Of a stretch of DNA of 64,000 bases, positions 9,908 to 20,569 are shown piece after piece (position 1 is the stretch's first letter; every line of letters starts with the position of its first letter). Source of the DNA: Proteus vulgaris (GTDB taxonomy: Bacteria; Pseudomonadota; Gammaproteobacteria; Enterobacterales; Enterobacteriaceae); contig LR590468.1 in NCBI GenBank assembly GCA_901472505.1, forward strand, positions 248,001 through 312,000, given 5' to 3'. The notes under the pieces are model-generated. The model was not told the origin of the DNA, searched no databases, and worked only from the letters and a program-made list of their open reading frames with translations. Position numbers and translations under genes: made by a program.

Positions 9908-11122
9908 ATGATTTTAGACGCTACACCGATTATTACATCACTGTTGGATACCGATGCATATAAGCTCCACATGCAACAAGCGGTTTACCACCATTATAGT
10001 GATATTCCTGTCGTTGCTGAGTTCCGCTGTCGGAGTGATGAACGTCTAGGTGAATATGCAACAACCTTACGCCATCAAGTTAACATGATGGCAAACCTGT
10101 CATTAACAAATGAAGAGTTTGACTATCTTCAGAGTCTCCCTTTTTTCAAAAATGACTATCTGCAATGGTTTAAACATTTCCGTTTTAAGCCAGAACAAGT
10201 CCATATTTCAACCACACCTGAAAACCAACTTACCATTAAAATTACAGGCCCTTGGCGTGAAGTTATTTTATGGGAAGTTCCGTTATTGGCTTTAGTGAGT
10301 GAAATTGTACATCGTACTCGCTCACCTCAAATCACCCCCGATGATGCCGTTAACCAATTACGTAAATTGATTGATATCTTCTACCGTGATGCCGCTGAAC
10401 AGCAGATTGACTTAGCTGATTTTAAATTGATGGATTTTGGTACTCGTCGCCGTTTTTCTTATGATGTGCAGTGCGCCATTGTGGATGAGCTGAAAAATCA
10501 TTTTCCTTATCTTATTGGTACAAGCAACTATCATTTAGCAGAACGTATGCAATTAGCCCCTGTGGGTACACAAGCTCATGAGTGGTTTCAGGCACATCAA
10601 CAAATTAGTCCTGAACTATCAAATAGTCAGCGTGCTGCCTTGCAATCTTGGCTAGATGAATACCCCGATCAATTAGGTATTGCATTAACAGACTGTATTA
10701 CAATGGATGCTTTTTTGCGTGATTTTGATAAGACCTTTGCAGAGCGTTATCAAGGTTTACGTCACGACTCTGGCGACCCTATTGAATGGGGGGAAAAAGC
10801 GATTGCACATTATGAGAAACTGGGCATCGATCCAATGAGTAAAGTATTAGTCTTTTCTGATAGCCTAGATTTTCAAAAAGCATTAGTACTTTATAAACAT
10901 TTCCATAAACGTATTCGTTTAATCTTTGGTATTGGTACTCGGCTCACTTGTAATATTCCGCAAATAACGCCACTTAATATTGTCATTAAGCTGGTGGAGT
11001 GTAATGGTAAGCCAGTTGCTAAATTATCAGATAGTCCAGGCAAAACGATTTGCGAAGACGATGATTTTGTTGACAAGCTACGCAAAGCCTTTGATGTTCC
11101 TCTTGTCAAACAAGCCTGTTAA
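9908..11122 (+). CDS. pncB: nicotinate phosphoribosyltransferase
   Basis: Cytosolic enzyme of the NAD salvage (Preiss-Handler) pathway that joins nicotinate and PRPP to give nicotinate mononucleotide, coupled to ATP hydrolysis. 404 residues, near the E. coli length. Motifs recognised include [19 protein letters not shown] at the start, DFGTRRRFS, the substrate loop GTSNYHLA, and [16 protein letters not shown] NadR-like box lies upstream and a strong terminator downstream, consistent with a single-gene NAD-controlled unit. Confidence 0.96.
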   Translation: MILDATPIITSLLDTDAYKLHMQQAVYHHYSDIPVVAEFRCRSDERLGEYATTLRHQVNMMANLSLTNEEFDYLQSLPFFKNDYLQWFKHFRFKPEQVHISTTPENQLTIKITGPWREVILWEVPLLALVSEIVHRTRSPQITPDDAVNQLRKLIDIFYRDAAEQQIDLADFKLMDFGTRRRFSYDVQCAIVDELKNHFPYLIGTSNYHLAERMQLAPVGTQAHEWFQAHQQISPELSNSQRAALQSWLDEYPDQLGIALTDCITMDAFLRDFDKTFAERYQGLRHDSGDPIEWGEKAIAHYEKLGIDPMSKVLVFSDSLDFQKALVLYKHFHKRIRLIFGIGTRLTCNIPQITPLNIVIKLVECNGKPVAKLSDSPGKTICEDDDFVDKLRKAFDVPLVKQAC

Positions 11123-11144
11123 TTAGCTAAAAATCTTTATTAGT

Positions 11145-11176
11145 AAAAGAAAGGGTAATAATTGCCCTTTCTTTTG
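11145..11176 (+). terminator. rho-independent terminator of pncB
   Basis: The stem AAAAGAAAGGG / CCCTTTCTTTT has its own T-rich arm and lies about 25 bases after the pncB stop. Confidence 0.75.
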
Positions 11177-11379
11177 TCATAACCTCTACTTTTATCAATA
11201 ATTCCCCTATTTTTATCAATTTATTTTATACAAAAGCTTTTCTCTTCTTTATTGACTCTTTAAACTAAAATTTCCTACTTGTTTCCTGCGCTATTGCAAG
11301 TAACATAGAAAAACTGTCCGACAGGGGCAGAGTGAATTAACCAAACAATTATTTTAATTAAACGAAGAGAGATTTATTT

Positions 11380-12780
11380 ATGATCGTTGCGCCTGTAGTC
11401 GACGTACTGCAAGGCCGTATCGCGGTTGGCGAAGACGTCACCGTTCGCGGTTGGGTACGTACAAGAAGAGATTCAAAAGCTGGTATCTCATTTCTTACCG
11501 TCTATGACGGTTCCTGCTTTAATCCAGTACAGGCCATCATTAATAATAATTTACCGAATTATCAAGATGAAGTGCTGCACTTAACCACAGGCTGTTCTGT
11601 GGAAGTCACCGGTAAAATTGTTGAATCTCCGGGCCAGGGACAGAACTTTGAAATTCACGCCACCAATGTTGTTGTGGTAGGAATGGTCGATGATCCGGAA
11701 ACTTATCCGATGGCCGCCAAACGTCATAGTATTGAGTACCTGCGTGAAGTTGCTCACCTTCGTCCTCGTACTAACTTAATTGGTGCAGTTGCACGTGTTC
11801 GTCACACATTAGCACAAGCACTACATCGTTTCTTCGATGAACAAGGCTTCTTCTGGGTTTCTACGCCACTAATTACAGCGGCTGATACAGAAGGTGCGGG
11901 TGAAATGTTCCGTGTCTCTACACTCGATATGAACAATCTGCCACGTACAGATAAAGGCGAAGTTGATTTCAGTGAAGACTTTTTTGGCCGTGAAGCGTTT
12001 TTAACCGTATCAGGTCAGTTAAATGGTGAAACTTACGCCTCTGCATTAAGCAAAGTGTATACTTTCGGCCCAACATTCCGTGCTGAAAACTCAAATACCA
12101 GTCGTCACCTTGCTGAATTCTGGATGGTTGAACCTGAAGTGGCCTTTGCTGATCTTAACGATATCGCAGCCCTTGCTGAAAAAATGTTGAAATACACCTT
12201 TGCTGCCGTATTGGCAGAACGTAAAGATGATATGGAGTTCTTTGCACAACGTGTCGACAAAGACGCTATCACACGCTTAGAGAACTTTATCACCTCTGAT
12301 TTTGCTCAAATTGATTATACCGATGCAGTTACGGTGCTTGAAAACTGTGGTGAGAAATTTGAAAACCCAGTTTACTGGGGTGTTGACCTTTCTTCTGAGC
12401 ATGAACGTTATCTGGCAGAGAAACACTTTAAAGCACCTGTTGTTGTGAAAAACTATCCGAAAGATATCAAAGCATTCTATATGCGTATGAATGAAGACGG
12501 TAAGACCGTAGCAGCGATGGATGTATTAGCACCCGGCATTGGTGAAATTATTGGTGGCTCTCAACGTGAAGAGCGTTTAGAGATGTTTGATAAACGTTTA
12601 GACGAAATGGGAATGAGTAAAGAAGACTACTGGTGGTATCGTGATCTACGTCGTTATGGCACTGTACCTCACTCAGGTTTCGGTTTAGGTTTTGAACGTT
12701 TAGTTGCTTATGTGACCGGTGTCGCAAATGTTCGTGAAGTTATTCCATTCCCTCGTACACCAAGAAATGCAGATTTCTAA
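11380..12780 (+). CDS. asnS: asparaginyl-tRNA synthetase
   Basis: Class IIb aminoacyl-tRNA synthetase that charges tRNA-Asn. It has 466 residues, the normal length. The N-terminal OB-fold anticodon domain ([23 protein letters not shown]) is followed by the catalytic core with motif 2 ([21 protein letters not shown]) and motif 3 ([15 protein letters not shown]). AAGAGAG upstream of the ATG serves as ribosome-binding site. The gene is followed by a strong terminator. Its position next to ompF matches E. coli. Confidence 0.97.
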   Translation: MIVAPVVDVLQGRIAVGEDVTVRGWVRTRRDSKAGISFLTVYDGSCFNPVQAIINNNLPNYQDEVLHLTTGCSVEVTGKIVESPGQGQNFEIHATNVVVVGMVDDPETYPMAAKRHSIEYLREVAHLRPRTNLIGAVARVRHTLAQALHRFFDEQGFFWVSTPLITAADTEGAGEMFRVSTLDMNNLPRTDKGEVDFSEDFFGREAFLTVSGQLNGETYASALSKVYTFGPTFRAENSNTSRHLAEFWMVEPEVAFADLNDIAALAEKMLKYTFAAVLAERKDDMEFFAQRVDKDAITRLENFITSDFAQIDYTDAVTVLENCGEKFENPVYWGVDLSSEHERYLAEKHFKAPVVVKNYPKDIKAFYMRMNEDGKTVAAMDVLAPGIGEIIGGSQREERLEMFDKRLDEMGMSKEDYWWYRDLRRYGTVPHSGFGLGFERLVAYVTGVANVREVIPFPRTPRNADF

Positions 12781-12851
12781 TTTAGTGATTGATTAGTATT
12801 TAGCTAAAATTTTGTAGTGCTGTTTTATTGTACAGATTTAGCTTAAGTAAA

Positions 12852-12879
12852 GAAGCCAACCGCAAGGTTGGCTTTTTTT
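12852..12879 (+). terminator. rho-independent terminator of asnS
   Basis: The stem AAGCCAAC / GTTGGCTT with a short CGCAAG loop is followed by seven T residues. Confidence 0.88.
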
Positions 12880-12936
12880 ATGCATGGCTGTTATTTGATT
12901 AAAAAGTTCCCCTAAATACACACTTTGAAATACATA

Positions 12937-12952
12937 GTTACAATTTGTTACA
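12937..12952. promoter_or_regulatory. OmpR-like binding repeat upstream of the porin gene
   Basis: GTTACAATTTGTTACA is two GTTACA half-sites spaced 10 bases start to start, as expected for OmpR dimers on one DNA face (consensus GTTACAnnnnGTTAC). A -10-like TAGATAAAAT follows about 30 bases later. Start of transcription near 12993 would give an untranslated leader of 110-130 bases, similar to E. coli ompF. Binding is inferred. Confidence 0.65.
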
Positions 12953-13120
12953 CTTTTTTCGTTTTTGTAGCAAATTGGGGGTAGATAAAATTTTTTACCA
13001 ATGGAACACTGTCACCCGACACAGACGACACTTAACTCTCATAAATAGTTCCATAAAAATTAAGAAACTATTTCTGGCAGTGGCAAAGGTGTCTGAATAA
13101 CACCAATGAGGGTAATAATA

Positions 13121-14200
13121 ATGATGAAGCGCAATCTTCTTGCAGTGGTAATCCCAGCTTTAATGTTTGCTGGTGCAGCAAACGCAGCTGAAATGTACAA
13201 CAAAGACGGCAACAAAGTAGACATCTACGGTAAAGTTGACGTTTTTCATTACTTCGCTGATAAAGACTCAGGTGAAGACGGTGACGGTTCTCGTGCACGT
13301 ATCGGCTTCAAAGGCGAAACTCAAATCAATAAAGATTTAGTTGGTTTTGGTCGTTTTGAATACGAAATTCGTACTAGCAATGCTGAAGGTGATACTGATT
13401 CACGTGCTCGTTTTGCTTACGCAGGTTTTAAATTTGCTGACTACGGTTCTATGGACTATGGTCGTAACTACGGTGTAATTTACGACACCAACGCATGGAC
13501 AGACGTTCTACCTTTATTTGGTGGCGACTCCATGGCACAAACTGACGTTTACATGACTAGCCGTACTACTGGTGTTTTAACTTACCGTAACACTGATATG
13601 TTCGGTTATGTTGATGGTCTGAACTTTGCTCTGCAATACCAAGGCAAAAACAACGAAAATACTATCAACAAGCGTGATGGTAAAAAAGCTAATGGTGACG
13701 GCTTCGGTTTCTCTACAGCTTATAACTTAGGCTGGGGCGTAACTCTGGGTGGTGGTTATTCAAACTCTGCTCGTACTTCTTGGCAGCAAGATGACAGCAC
13801 TGCTAAAGGTTCTCGTGCAGAAGCATGGAACGTTGGTGGTAAATTCGCAGCTAACAATGTTTACTTAGCGGCTATGTACGGTGAAACTCGTAACATGACT
13901 AGCTTCAATAAAGGCATTGCTAACAAAACTCAAAACATTGAGTTAACTGCGCAGTATGACTTCGCTGATTTAGGTCTGAAACCATCTTTAGGTTATGTTC
14001 AATCTAAAGGTAAAGACTTAGATGTTAACGGCGTAAATGACGAAGATTTAGTTAAATATATCTCTGTAGGTTCTTTCTACAAATTTAACAAAAACATGAC
14101 TGCAGTTGTTGATTACAAAATCAACCTGCTGAAATCTGATAACAAACTGGGCATCAACGACGACAACGTAGTTGGTTTAGGTCTGACTTATCAGTTCTAA
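13121..14200 (+). CDS. ompF: OmpF/OmpC-type general porin
   Basis: Outer-membrane trimeric beta-barrel porin for small hydrophilic solutes. The signal peptide [22 protein letters not shown] is followed by mature [43 protein letters not shown], the loop-3 region with [10 protein letters not shown], and the C-terminal barrel strand GLGLTYQF ending in Phe are visible. An upstream ATG at 13106 overlaps the ribosome-binding site GAGGGT, so MMKRN at 13121 is preferred, as in E. coli. The place between asnS and aspC is that of ompF. An OmpR-like site precedes it and a UUCG-loop terminator follows. Whether the channel behaves as OmpF or OmpC cannot be told from sequence. Confidence 0.92.
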   Translation: MMKRNLLAVVIPALMFAGAANAAEMYNKDGNKVDIYGKVDVFHYFADKDSGEDGDGSRARIGFKGETQINKDLVGFGRFEYEIRTSNAEGDTDSRARFAYAGFKFADYGSMDYGRNYGVIYDTNAWTDVLPLFGGDSMAQTDVYMTSRTTGVLTYRNTDMFGYVDGLNFALQYQGKNNENTINKRDGKKANGDGFGFSTAYNLGWGVTLGGGYSNSARTSWQQDDSTAKGSRAEAWNVGGKFAANNVYLAAMYGETRNMTSFNKGIANKTQNIELTAQYDFADLGLKPSLGYVQSKGKDLDVNGVNDEDLVKYISVGSFYKFNKNMTAVVDYKINLLKSDNKLGINDDNVVGLGLTYQF

Positions 14201-14241
14201 TTACCGCTTAGGTAATTAAACAGTCAAGTTAATTGATTTGA

Positions 14242-14269
14242 AAAGCAACACTTCGGTGTTGCTTTTTTA
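14242..14269 (+). terminator. rho-independent terminator of the porin gene
   Basis: The stem AAAGCAACAC / GTGTTGCTTT is closed by a TTCG tetraloop and followed by a T run. Confidence 0.9.
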
Positions 14270-14647
14270 TTTGTACTACTACTGTCTATCTCAATCTCTT
14301 GTTATTTATCCCTCTTTTTTCTTCTTATTCTCGATGTTTTCTTTCTCTTTATTTTTGCATTTGCAGTAGATCTGTTTATTTATTCACTGAAAACATTGTA
14401 ACTTCTTTATTTTTAACAACTTCAAAAAGTTTATCATACTAAACAATTATTATTTTTTAGTGATTATTTTTACATGTTAATGTAATCACAGGATATTCAC
14501 TTATTTACATCTTGATTTGCTATTTATTCTCACTTAGTTCACAACTTCTTGTTAATTTCTCTACAAACAGTTGGCAAAAATCCCTCATAGCGTTACTCTT
14601 GATACTCATATTTCGGCTTCGTTTTGAGCTTAGGGAACAATTACACT
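14270..14647. other. intergenic region between porin terminator and aspC
   Basis: About 380 bases of very AT-rich DNA. It should hold the aspC promoter, but no single -35/-10 pair stands out. No ORF or RNA-like structure seen. Confidence 0.5.
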
Positions 14648-15838
14648 ATGTTTGAGAAAATCATTGCTGCACCAGCCGATCCTATTCTGGGTTTAGCTGA
14701 TAGTTTCCGTTCTGATCCTCGTGAAAACAAAATTAACTTAGGGATTGGTGTTTACAAGGATGAGACAGGTAAAACGCCTGTTTTAACCACAGTTAAGAAA
14801 GCAGAAAAATACCTGTTAGAAAACGAAACCACCAAAAATTACCTTCCTATTAGCGGTATCCCTGAATTTGGCAATGTGACCCAAGCACTTTTGTTTGGTG
14901 AACAACATTCTATTATCTCTGAAAAACGCGCACGCACAGCACAAGCCCCTGGGGGAACAGGAGCTTTACGTATTGCTGCTGATTTTATTGCTCAGCAAAC
15001 CACAGCAAAACGCGTTTGGATAAGCAACCCTACTTGGCCTAACCATAATAATATTTTCCAAATTGCAGGTCTTGAGATCTGTAATTATGATTATTACGAC
15101 GCAAAAAATCATGGATTAGACTTTGATGGCATGCTAGCAAGCCTTACTAAAGCTCAAGCGGGTGATGTTGTCCTGTTCCACGGTTGCTGTCATAACCCAA
15201 GCGGTATTGATCCAACGGAAGAACAATGGCGTCAATTAGCAGCGCTATCAGCAGAGAAAGGCTGGTTACCTGTTTTTGACTTCGCATACCAAGGTTTTGC
15301 TCGCGGTCTTGAAGAAGATGCACAAGGTTTACGCCTCTTTGCAGAAAAAAATCCTGAGCTTATTGTTGCAAGTTCATATTCTAAAAACTTCGGTCTTTAC
15401 AATGAACGTGTAGGTGCATGTACTATTGTCACCAAAGACAGTGACACGGCTGAAAAAGCCTTTAGCCAAGCAAAAGCCATTATTCGTGCTAACTACTCAA
15501 ACCCACCAGCACACGGTGCTTCAGTGGTAACAACGATTCTTTCTAACTCAGAATTAAAAGAAGAGTGGATTGAAGAACTAACGACTATGCGTGAACGCAT
15601 TCAGCGTATGCGCCAATTGTTAGTTACGACACTACAAGAAAAAGGGGCTAAGCAAGACTTTAGCTTTATTATTGACCAAAATGGCATGTTCTCATTTAGT
15701 GGTTTGAATAAAGAGCAAGTTGAGCGCTTACGTGCTGAATACGGTATTTATATCGTAGGCTCTGGTCGTATTAACGTTGCCGGTTTAACCCTTGAGAATA
15801 TGGTGCCACTGTGTGAAGCCATCGTTGCAGTACTCTAA
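14648..15838 (+). CDS. aspC: aspartate aminotransferase AspC
   Basis: PLP-dependent class I aminotransferase that interconverts aspartate/2-oxoglutarate and oxaloacetate/glutamate in the cytosol. The start chosen is [20 protein letters not shown], the same as E. coli; an upstream in-frame start at 14624 would add eight residues with no homologue. The PLP-binding lysine is in [24 protein letters not shown] (near residue 187) and the arginine in [14 protein letters not shown] surroundings are present. 396 residues is the family length. A terminator follows. Confidence 0.96.
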   Translation: MFEKIIAAPADPILGLADSFRSDPRENKINLGIGVYKDETGKTPVLTTVKKAEKYLLENETTKNYLPISGIPEFGNVTQALLFGEQHSIISEKRARTAQAPGGTGALRIAADFIAQQTTAKRVWISNPTWPNHNNIFQIAGLEICNYDYYDAKNHGLDFDGMLASLTKAQAGDVVLFHGCCHNPSGIDPTEEQWRQLAALSAEKGWLPVFDFAYQGFARGLEEDAQGLRLFAEKNPELIVASSYSKNFGLYNERVGACTIVTKDSDTAEKAFSQAKAIIRANYSNPPAHGASVVTTILSNSELKEEWIEELTTMRERIQRMRQLLVTTLQEKGAKQDFSFIIDQNGMFSFSGLNKEQVERLRAEYGIYIVGSGRINVAGLTLENMVPLCEAIVAVL

Positions 15839-15862
15839 TTGTCTTTAACGTGCAATTAGATG

Positions 15863-15895
15863 AATGCCACGTTATACAATGTGGCATTTTTATTT
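15863..15895 (+). terminator. rho-independent terminator of aspC
   Basis: The stem AATGCCAC / GTGGCATT with a ten-base loop is followed by TTTATTT. Confidence 0.78.
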
Positions 15896-15930
15896 AAACA
15901 AAAGAAATAAAAATCATATTTTTTACGTAT

Positions 15931-15958
15931 AAAAAAGCTCTTTATTATAAAGAGCTTT
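15931..15958 (-). terminator. terminator downstream of ycbL
   Basis: The inverted repeat AAAGCTCTTTAT / ATAAAGAGCTTT lies just past the ycbL stop and has a T run on the minus strand. Confidence 0.7.
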
Positions 15959-15986
15959 CACTTATTCACTTTACTCAGCGCAACTA

Positions 15987-16637
15987 TTACCAGATTGGCA
16001 TTTCATCTTGTAAAAACGGGTTGTATTGGCGTTCATGCCCTAAATTAGACATAGGGCCATGTCCCGGAATAAACAGATAATCATCACCTAAAGGCAACAC
16101 TTTATTTTTGATTGATGCAATAAGATCGGCATGGTTTCCGCGTGGAAAATCGGTACGGCCAATGCTTTCTTTAAATAACACATCTCCCATAGAGATAAGT
16201 TTATTCTTATGATTTACAAAAATAATATGTCCTGGTGTATGCCCAGGGCAATGTAAAACAGATAACGAAATTGTTTTACCAATTGTGATGGTATCGCCTT
16301 CATTTAACCAGCTATCTGGTGCAAATGACTTTCCGCAAGGGAAATTAAACATACGGCACTGTTGCTCTAATTCCTCTAATAAGAAATTATCTTCTTTATG
16401 AGGCCCATAAATAGGAACATGAAAGTGCTCAACAATCTGAGAGGTGCCTGCAATATGATCAAAGTGTCCATGTGTTAATAATACTTTGGTCAATGTTAAT
16501 TGGCGTTTTTCGATTTCCGCAATCAGTCTTTCGACATCGCCACCAGGATCAACAATTGCCGCTTCCTTCGTTTCATCACACCAAATAAGGGTGCAATTTT
16601 GCATATAGTTTGTCACAGGTACAATGTGATACATCAT
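15987..16637 (-). CDS. ycbL: metallo-beta-lactamase-fold hydrolase YcbL (glyoxalase II-like)
   Basis: Cytosolic metal-dependent hydrolase of 216 residues. The metal site THGHFDHIAG is complete, with further ligand regions VLHCPGHTPGH, MGDVLFKESIGRTD and FIPGHGP. YcbL proteins resemble the catalytic half of glyoxalase II and hydrolyse S-lactoylglutathione in Salmonella; the short length lacks the glutathione-binding C-terminal domain of GloB. It lies 37 bases downstream of mepK and probably shares its transcript. Confidence 0.88.
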   Translation of the reverse strand: MMYHIVPVTNYMQNCTLIWCDETKEAAIVDPGGDVERLIAEIEKRQLTLTKVLLTHGHFDHIAGTSQIVEHFHVPIYGPHKEDNFLLEELEQQCRMFNFPCGKSFAPDSWLNEGDTITIGKTISLSVLHCPGHTPGHIIFVNHKNKLISMGDVLFKESIGRTDFPRGNHADLIASIKNKVLPLGDDYLFIPGHGPMSNLGHERQYNPFLQDEMPIW

Positions 16638-16674
16638 GAATCACTCCACTCTCTATTAACTAATTCTCAATAGC

Positions 16675-17238
16675 TTACCATGAGCGGACTGGTCCCGTAT
16701 CAATATGAACAAAATTACTTTTTGGATAATACCCAACTCCCCCCGCTTTCATTCTTAGCGCCACTTGACGAACTTTTGAAAGCTCAGTCCCCACTAAACG
16801 AAAATCCATTGCTTGTCCGCGAGTATGATAGCTTTTCTTCGCAACACCACTGCTACTTTGTCGTAAATTATTATTGGTCACTAAAGAGCGATAGCCTGAA
16901 ATAAGTTCAACGGGCTTATTATTATTCAGCATCACTTGCAATAGATAAATTTGGTCAAACAATGCAGGGTCGATGGTTTTAATTTTATTTTGACGATAAT
17001 CTCTAAAAAGGTGATTTAACTTAGCAAGCTCTTGTTTATTATAACGTTTTCCATCAAAAAACTCGGCTTTAATAGTTTCACCAGTATTTAAATTATTAAA
17101 GCGAAGGATTTTTGGACGAGGTGTTGCTAATGAAGCAAAAGCATGAGAAGGCAATAACCCCAACCCCACAGCGGCCATACCGAGCCCTAGCCACTTACGG
17201 CGATGTGAATCAATAATATCCATAGTATATGTACTCAA
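16675..17238 (-). CDS. mepK: murein endopeptidase MepK (YcbK)
   Basis: Periplasmic M15-family peptidase of 187 residues. The N-terminus has a twin-arginine-type signal (SHRRKWLGLGMAAVGLGLL) before a SHAFASL cleavage region. The zinc and catalytic motifs ELISGYRS, SYHTRGQAMDF and NFVHIDTGP are all present. In E. coli MepK cleaves mDAP-mDAP (3-3) cross-links, the bond made by L,D-transpeptidases; the neighbour upstream is ldtD. The two genes are about 310 bases apart, so mepK likely has its own promoter. Confidence 0.92.
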   Translation of the reverse strand: MSTYTMDIIDSHRRKWLGLGMAAVGLGLLPSHAFASLATPRPKILRFNNLNTGETIKAEFFDGKRYNKQELAKLNHLFRDYRQNKIKTIDPALFDQIYLLQVMLNNNKPVELISGYRSLVTNNNLRQSSSGVAKKSYHTRGQAMDFRLVGTELSKVRQVALRMKAGGVGYYPKSNFVHIDTGPVRSW

Positions 17239-17500
17239 TAATTATTTCAGGAGGAAGAACCTTTATTATGACAATATTTTTCTCGAATTGTTTCTTATGG
17301 TTTGTATAGTATTGTAAATAACAATTCATTTCAATTTAATGCCATCAGACATTTTATAAATTTAGCTATTTATACTAAAGTCTCTTTTTATCTTTCTATT
17401 TTTAATGGAAATTTTAAAAATATTTTATAAATTTATAATTTTTTAGTGATCTTATTTTTATATATAAAATTAAAAAAACATCTTATTGATTTATATAGAA
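17239..17500. other. intergenic region between ldtD terminator and mepK
   Basis: Very AT-rich spacer with runs of A and T. No ORF or convincing structure seen; it should hold the mepK promoter. Confidence 0.45.
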
Positions 17501-17530
17501 ATAAAGGGCAATTAAACTAATCGCCCTTTA
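17501..17530 (-). terminator. terminator of ldtD
   Basis: The inverted repeat AAAGGGC / GCCCTTT, with extra AT pairing on both sides, lies about 20 bases past the ldtD stop. Confidence 0.65.
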
Positions 17531-17551
17531 TCCAATTTATATTTATTAATA

Positions 17552-19279
17552 TTACAAGTATTTCTTAATATTCTCTAAATAAGGTTGTGCATTGGTAATG
17601 CTCTTATCATAGCCATAAATGTCTGCTCGATATTGAGGTGCATTTTCCTGTGCAACCCATGCAGTTTGATAATATAAATAAACAGGAATACGTTCAGGAA
17701 TGGGCGCATATTGTGTTGATCCACGTTTTAATGCCGCATCAATTCTATCTTGTTTCCATCCTGCATCACCTAATAAAATCGAGGCCAACTGAGAGGCTTT
17801 ATTAACACGAATACATCCCGAGCTAATTGCGCGCATATTTTTTGAAAACAGTGAATGATTTGGTGTGTCATGTAGGTATATCGCATCTGAATTTGGCATA
17901 TTAAACTTATAACGCCCTAATGAGTTTGTTGGTCCCGGCGCCTGCCAAATTCGATAAGGGAAATTACTTGCACTCATATTTTGCCAATCAATATCATAAG
18001 GATTAATTGGGTAAGCATCATTGCCCCATCCGGAATAAATGGTATATCCCTTACGGCTAAAGTAGCTAGGATCTGCTTTACCTCTAGGGACAATATCTTT
18101 GCGAGTCATACTTGTTGGCACATTCCAAGGTGGATTAACCACAACATTATTTAATGCACTACTCATAATTGGCGTTTTTCTATCTGGACGACCGACTATC
18201 ACTTTTGAATCAAGAATAAGTTCGTTGTTGGCATAAAAATAGAGTGAAAAATCAGGAATATTCACCCAAATGCCTGTGTCACCAATAGCCGGTGTTAAGC
18301 GAAGGCGTTGAATATTTAATGCCATAATACTGGCGCGTTGTGTTGGCGTTGTATTTAACCATGCACGCGTTTGTCGCCCAATAATTCCATCTGGCTCTAA
18401 ACCATGAGCGGTTTGAAATAATTTAACAGCAGTGATTAAAGGTGCATCATAAACGATTGTCGCAATTTCTTGCTCATTTTCAGCCAACTCAGGAATTAAT
18501 TTTAAATAACGTAAAATCTGTCTCAGTGGTACAACTTCTTGTGATGATTGATTTGGTTTTAATGATGTCGTTCCCGTCATCTCAGGCCAAACAATCGAAC
18601 TATGTAATTGTTTACGTACTTCTTCTTTCATTAAAGCGTAATAAGGATGAGACGGAGCATAAGAAATAACGAAGCTACCTAAAGTGCTATTTTGAATATT
18701 TTGTTGTAGGTCAACCATGGATTTATCTGACGGTGATGGTAGGCTTTTTGCGCCATCACGATACAATAAAGATACGCCTGATTTATTCACTTGCTCAACA
18801 AAACTGATATAACCTAAAAATGCGTCTGATAAAATAATATCACGCCCTTCTTTTGTTAACTCCGGTGTTTCTAATTGTGTTAACCATTGTCCAAATTGAG
18901 GCTGAATACCTGAAATAGCCACTTCTGCAATTTGTTCCTGTAATTGCTGTGCGATTTTTTCATCTTGCCAGATTAATGTGAGGTTATTTGCTTGGTAAAC
19001 TTTCACTAATTGAGTTAAATAGAATGGTTTATATCCCGTTGGGATCCATGATTGTAGTTTTGTTCTTGCCTCTAACTCGGTAACTTGTGGAATATTCATT
19101 ACCACAGTGGCAGGTATAGTCATAGCTTCGTTAGTCATAGGAACTAACGTTGCGTTTTCTATTTCGGGTGTAGATAAAATAGCTGACTCCGCTTCTGTAG
19201 CCACTGCATAATGCCCAGAAAGAAGAGTTCCTATAACGACTGAATATGTAATTGCTCTTTTAATTGGTTGGTACGCCAT
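17552..19279 (-). CDS. ldtD: L,D-transpeptidase LdtD (YcbB)
   Basis: Periplasmic enzyme that forms mDAP-mDAP (3-3) cross-links in peptidoglycan, important under envelope stress and for beta-lactam tolerance in E. coli. A hydrophobic N-terminal signal (YSVVIGTLLSGHYAVA) leads to a scaffold region, a peptidoglycan-binding domain (VKLFQTAHGLEPDGIIGRQTRAWLN) and the YkuD catalytic domain. The active site IYLHDTPN...SSGCIRVNKA with the nucleophile Cys is intact. At 575 residues it is a little shorter than E. coli LdtD (615), mainly in the N-terminal part. It is separated from mukB by aphA, unlike E. coli. Confidence 0.94.
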   Translation of the reverse strand: MAYQPIKRAITYSVVIGTLLSGHYAVATEAESAILSTPEIENATLVPMTNEAMTIPATVVMNIPQVTELEARTKLQSWIPTGYKPFYLTQLVKVYQANNLTLIWQDEKIAQQLQEQIAEVAISGIQPQFGQWLTQLETPELTKEGRDIILSDAFLGYISFVEQVNKSGVSLLYRDGAKSLPSPSDKSMVDLQQNIQNSTLGSFVISYAPSHPYYALMKEEVRKQLHSSIVWPEMTGTTSLKPNQSSQEVVPLRQILRYLKLIPELAENEQEIATIVYDAPLITAVKLFQTAHGLEPDGIIGRQTRAWLNTTPTQRASIMALNIQRLRLTPAIGDTGIWVNIPDFSLYFYANNELILDSKVIVGRPDRKTPIMSSALNNVVVNPPWNVPTSMTRKDIVPRGKADPSYFSRKGYTIYSGWGNDAYPINPYDIDWQNMSASNFPYRIWQAPGPTNSLGRYKFNMPNSDAIYLHDTPNHSLFSKNMRAISSGCIRVNKASQLASILLGDAGWKQDRIDAALKRGSTQYAPIPERIPVYLYYQTAWVAQENAPQYRADIYGYDKSITNAQPYLENIKKYL

Positions 19280-19575
19280 AAATCCCCTACCCTCATCCCT
19301 TATTATTATTTTGATATCCTAGAATATTAGATGAGCTTGGAGAAGAGTTTTATAGGAATAAACTAATATTTTTAAAGTTTTATAACCCTTTGATGGAAAT
19401 TTAATTTTATTCAATCAAAAAAAGACCACTTAGTTATTTTTATATTCAAAAATAGAGTTTAAATAAAAAATCAACAAAAGAACAAAAAACAGACATTTTG
19501 AAAAAAAATTTCAAAATATAATAAAATATTGAAAATAGATAATAAGATTATTTAAATAAAAGGTGTTTTAATCGA
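19280..19575. other. AT-rich intergenic region upstream of ldtD
   Basis: Almost 300 bases of A/T-rich DNA between ldtD and the aphA terminator. No ORF or repeat family recognised. Confidence 0.45.
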
Positions 19576-19600
19576 GAAAAAGGCGTAGTTTCCTACGCCT
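19576..19600 (-). terminator. rho-independent terminator of aphA
   Basis: On the minus strand the stem AGGCGTAG / CTACGCCT with a GAAA loop is followed by a T run. Confidence 0.87.
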
Positions 19601-19629
19601 GACAAATAAAGGTAAACAAAGGATAAAAA

Positions 19630-20343
19630 TTAGTATTCTGAATTGATAACAACTTCTTCGCCAAACTGACCCGCTTTTGGCAATGGTTGGTAAGAAGAGT
19701 TAGCAGCACGCAGAATACGAATACCACGGATATTCAGTTCATCTGCCGCCGCGATATCTGCATCAGCATCACCGTAGTAAATTTTCAATTTATGATCACG
19801 CATCCAGCTTACTTTATTATTTGCACCAGGTTGGTCACCCGCGAAAATAACAGGCTGCATTTTATCAGCAGGGATATTTAAACCTTCTTGAACATATTTG
19901 GTCACAGTCTCAGTTTTAGTTTTAGTACGACCAGTAATGAAATAAACAGTATCACCACGTTTTAAGTGCATTTGAACAAGATCGATACCGACTTGTTTAG
20001 GCATACTGAATTTATCCCACTCATTATTCATTTTCTCCCAGAACTCTGGATTTTTCAGATAACTGAAATCATTTGGAGAATATTCTAGTTTACCGCGATA
20101 AAAACCTGGGCTTGAGAATAAAACAGTATCATCAATATCAAAACCAACCGCCATTGGCGCTTGGCCTGCTAAGCTTTTTTCTATATCTGCAACAGAAACC
20201 CAATTAATTGGTTGTTGTTGTGCTAATTGAGCAACAGTAACACCTGGGCTGACAACTTCTGGCATATGAACTTTTGCCATTGCCGCGCCATTTAAACTTA
20301 ACGCTAAAGCAATTGCACTAAAAGCTAACGTGACTTTACGCAT
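19630..20343 (-). CDS. aphA: class B acid phosphatase AphA
   Basis: Periplasmic non-specific phosphatase and phosphotransferase of the DDDD/HAD superfamily, acting on nucleotides and other monophosphoesters. A signal peptide ([21 protein letters not shown]) precedes the mature chain. The catalytic [12 protein letters not shown] contains the nucleophile and acid/base Asp pair, FITGRT is motif 2, and YYGDADADI is the second metal-binding Asp cluster. 237 residues is standard. Flanking terminators on both sides mark it as an independent unit lying between mukB and ldtD, where E. coli has no gene. Confidence 0.93.
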   Translation of the reverse strand: MRKVTLAFSAIALALSLNGAAMAKVHMPEVVSPGVTVAQLAQQQPINWVSVADIEKSLAGQAPMAVGFDIDDTVLFSSPGFYRGKLEYSPNDFSYLKNPEFWEKMNNEWDKFSMPKQVGIDLVQMHLKRGDTVYFITGRTKTKTETVTKYVQEGLNIPADKMQPVIFAGDQPGANNKVSWMRDHKLKIYYGDADADIAAADELNIRGIRILRAANSSYQPLPKAGQFGEEVVINSEY

Positions 20344-20493
20344 TTTCTTTCCTTTAATTTTTTATATTAATCACATACGGCAACAATCATAGACATCACG
20401 CTTACATTTAAATGAGATGTGGCGCACGTTATATCATTTAAATTTTCATTTTTTTGTTAATTTACTTTCATTTTTTGATCTATCTAACACTTT

Positions 20494-20534
20494 GAAAAAA
20501 GAAGGCGCTATGAGCATATGCCCATAGCGCCTTT
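20494..20534 (-). terminator. rho-independent terminator of the muk operon
   Basis: The stem GGCGCTATG / CATAGCGCC is followed on the minus strand by TTCTTTTTTC, about 40 bases after the mukB stop. Confidence 0.87.
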
Positions 20535-20569
20535 CTATTTTTCTCTCTGTCGTTGATAACGAAATAAAA

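Noticed and set aside
9778..9972. Minus-strand ORF overlapping the pncB start
   Set aside because: Overlaps a certain start codon and the pncB promoter; no family features.
13106..13120. Earlier ATG for the porin gene
   Set aside because: It overlaps the ribosome-binding site and would add five residues before a typical signal peptide.
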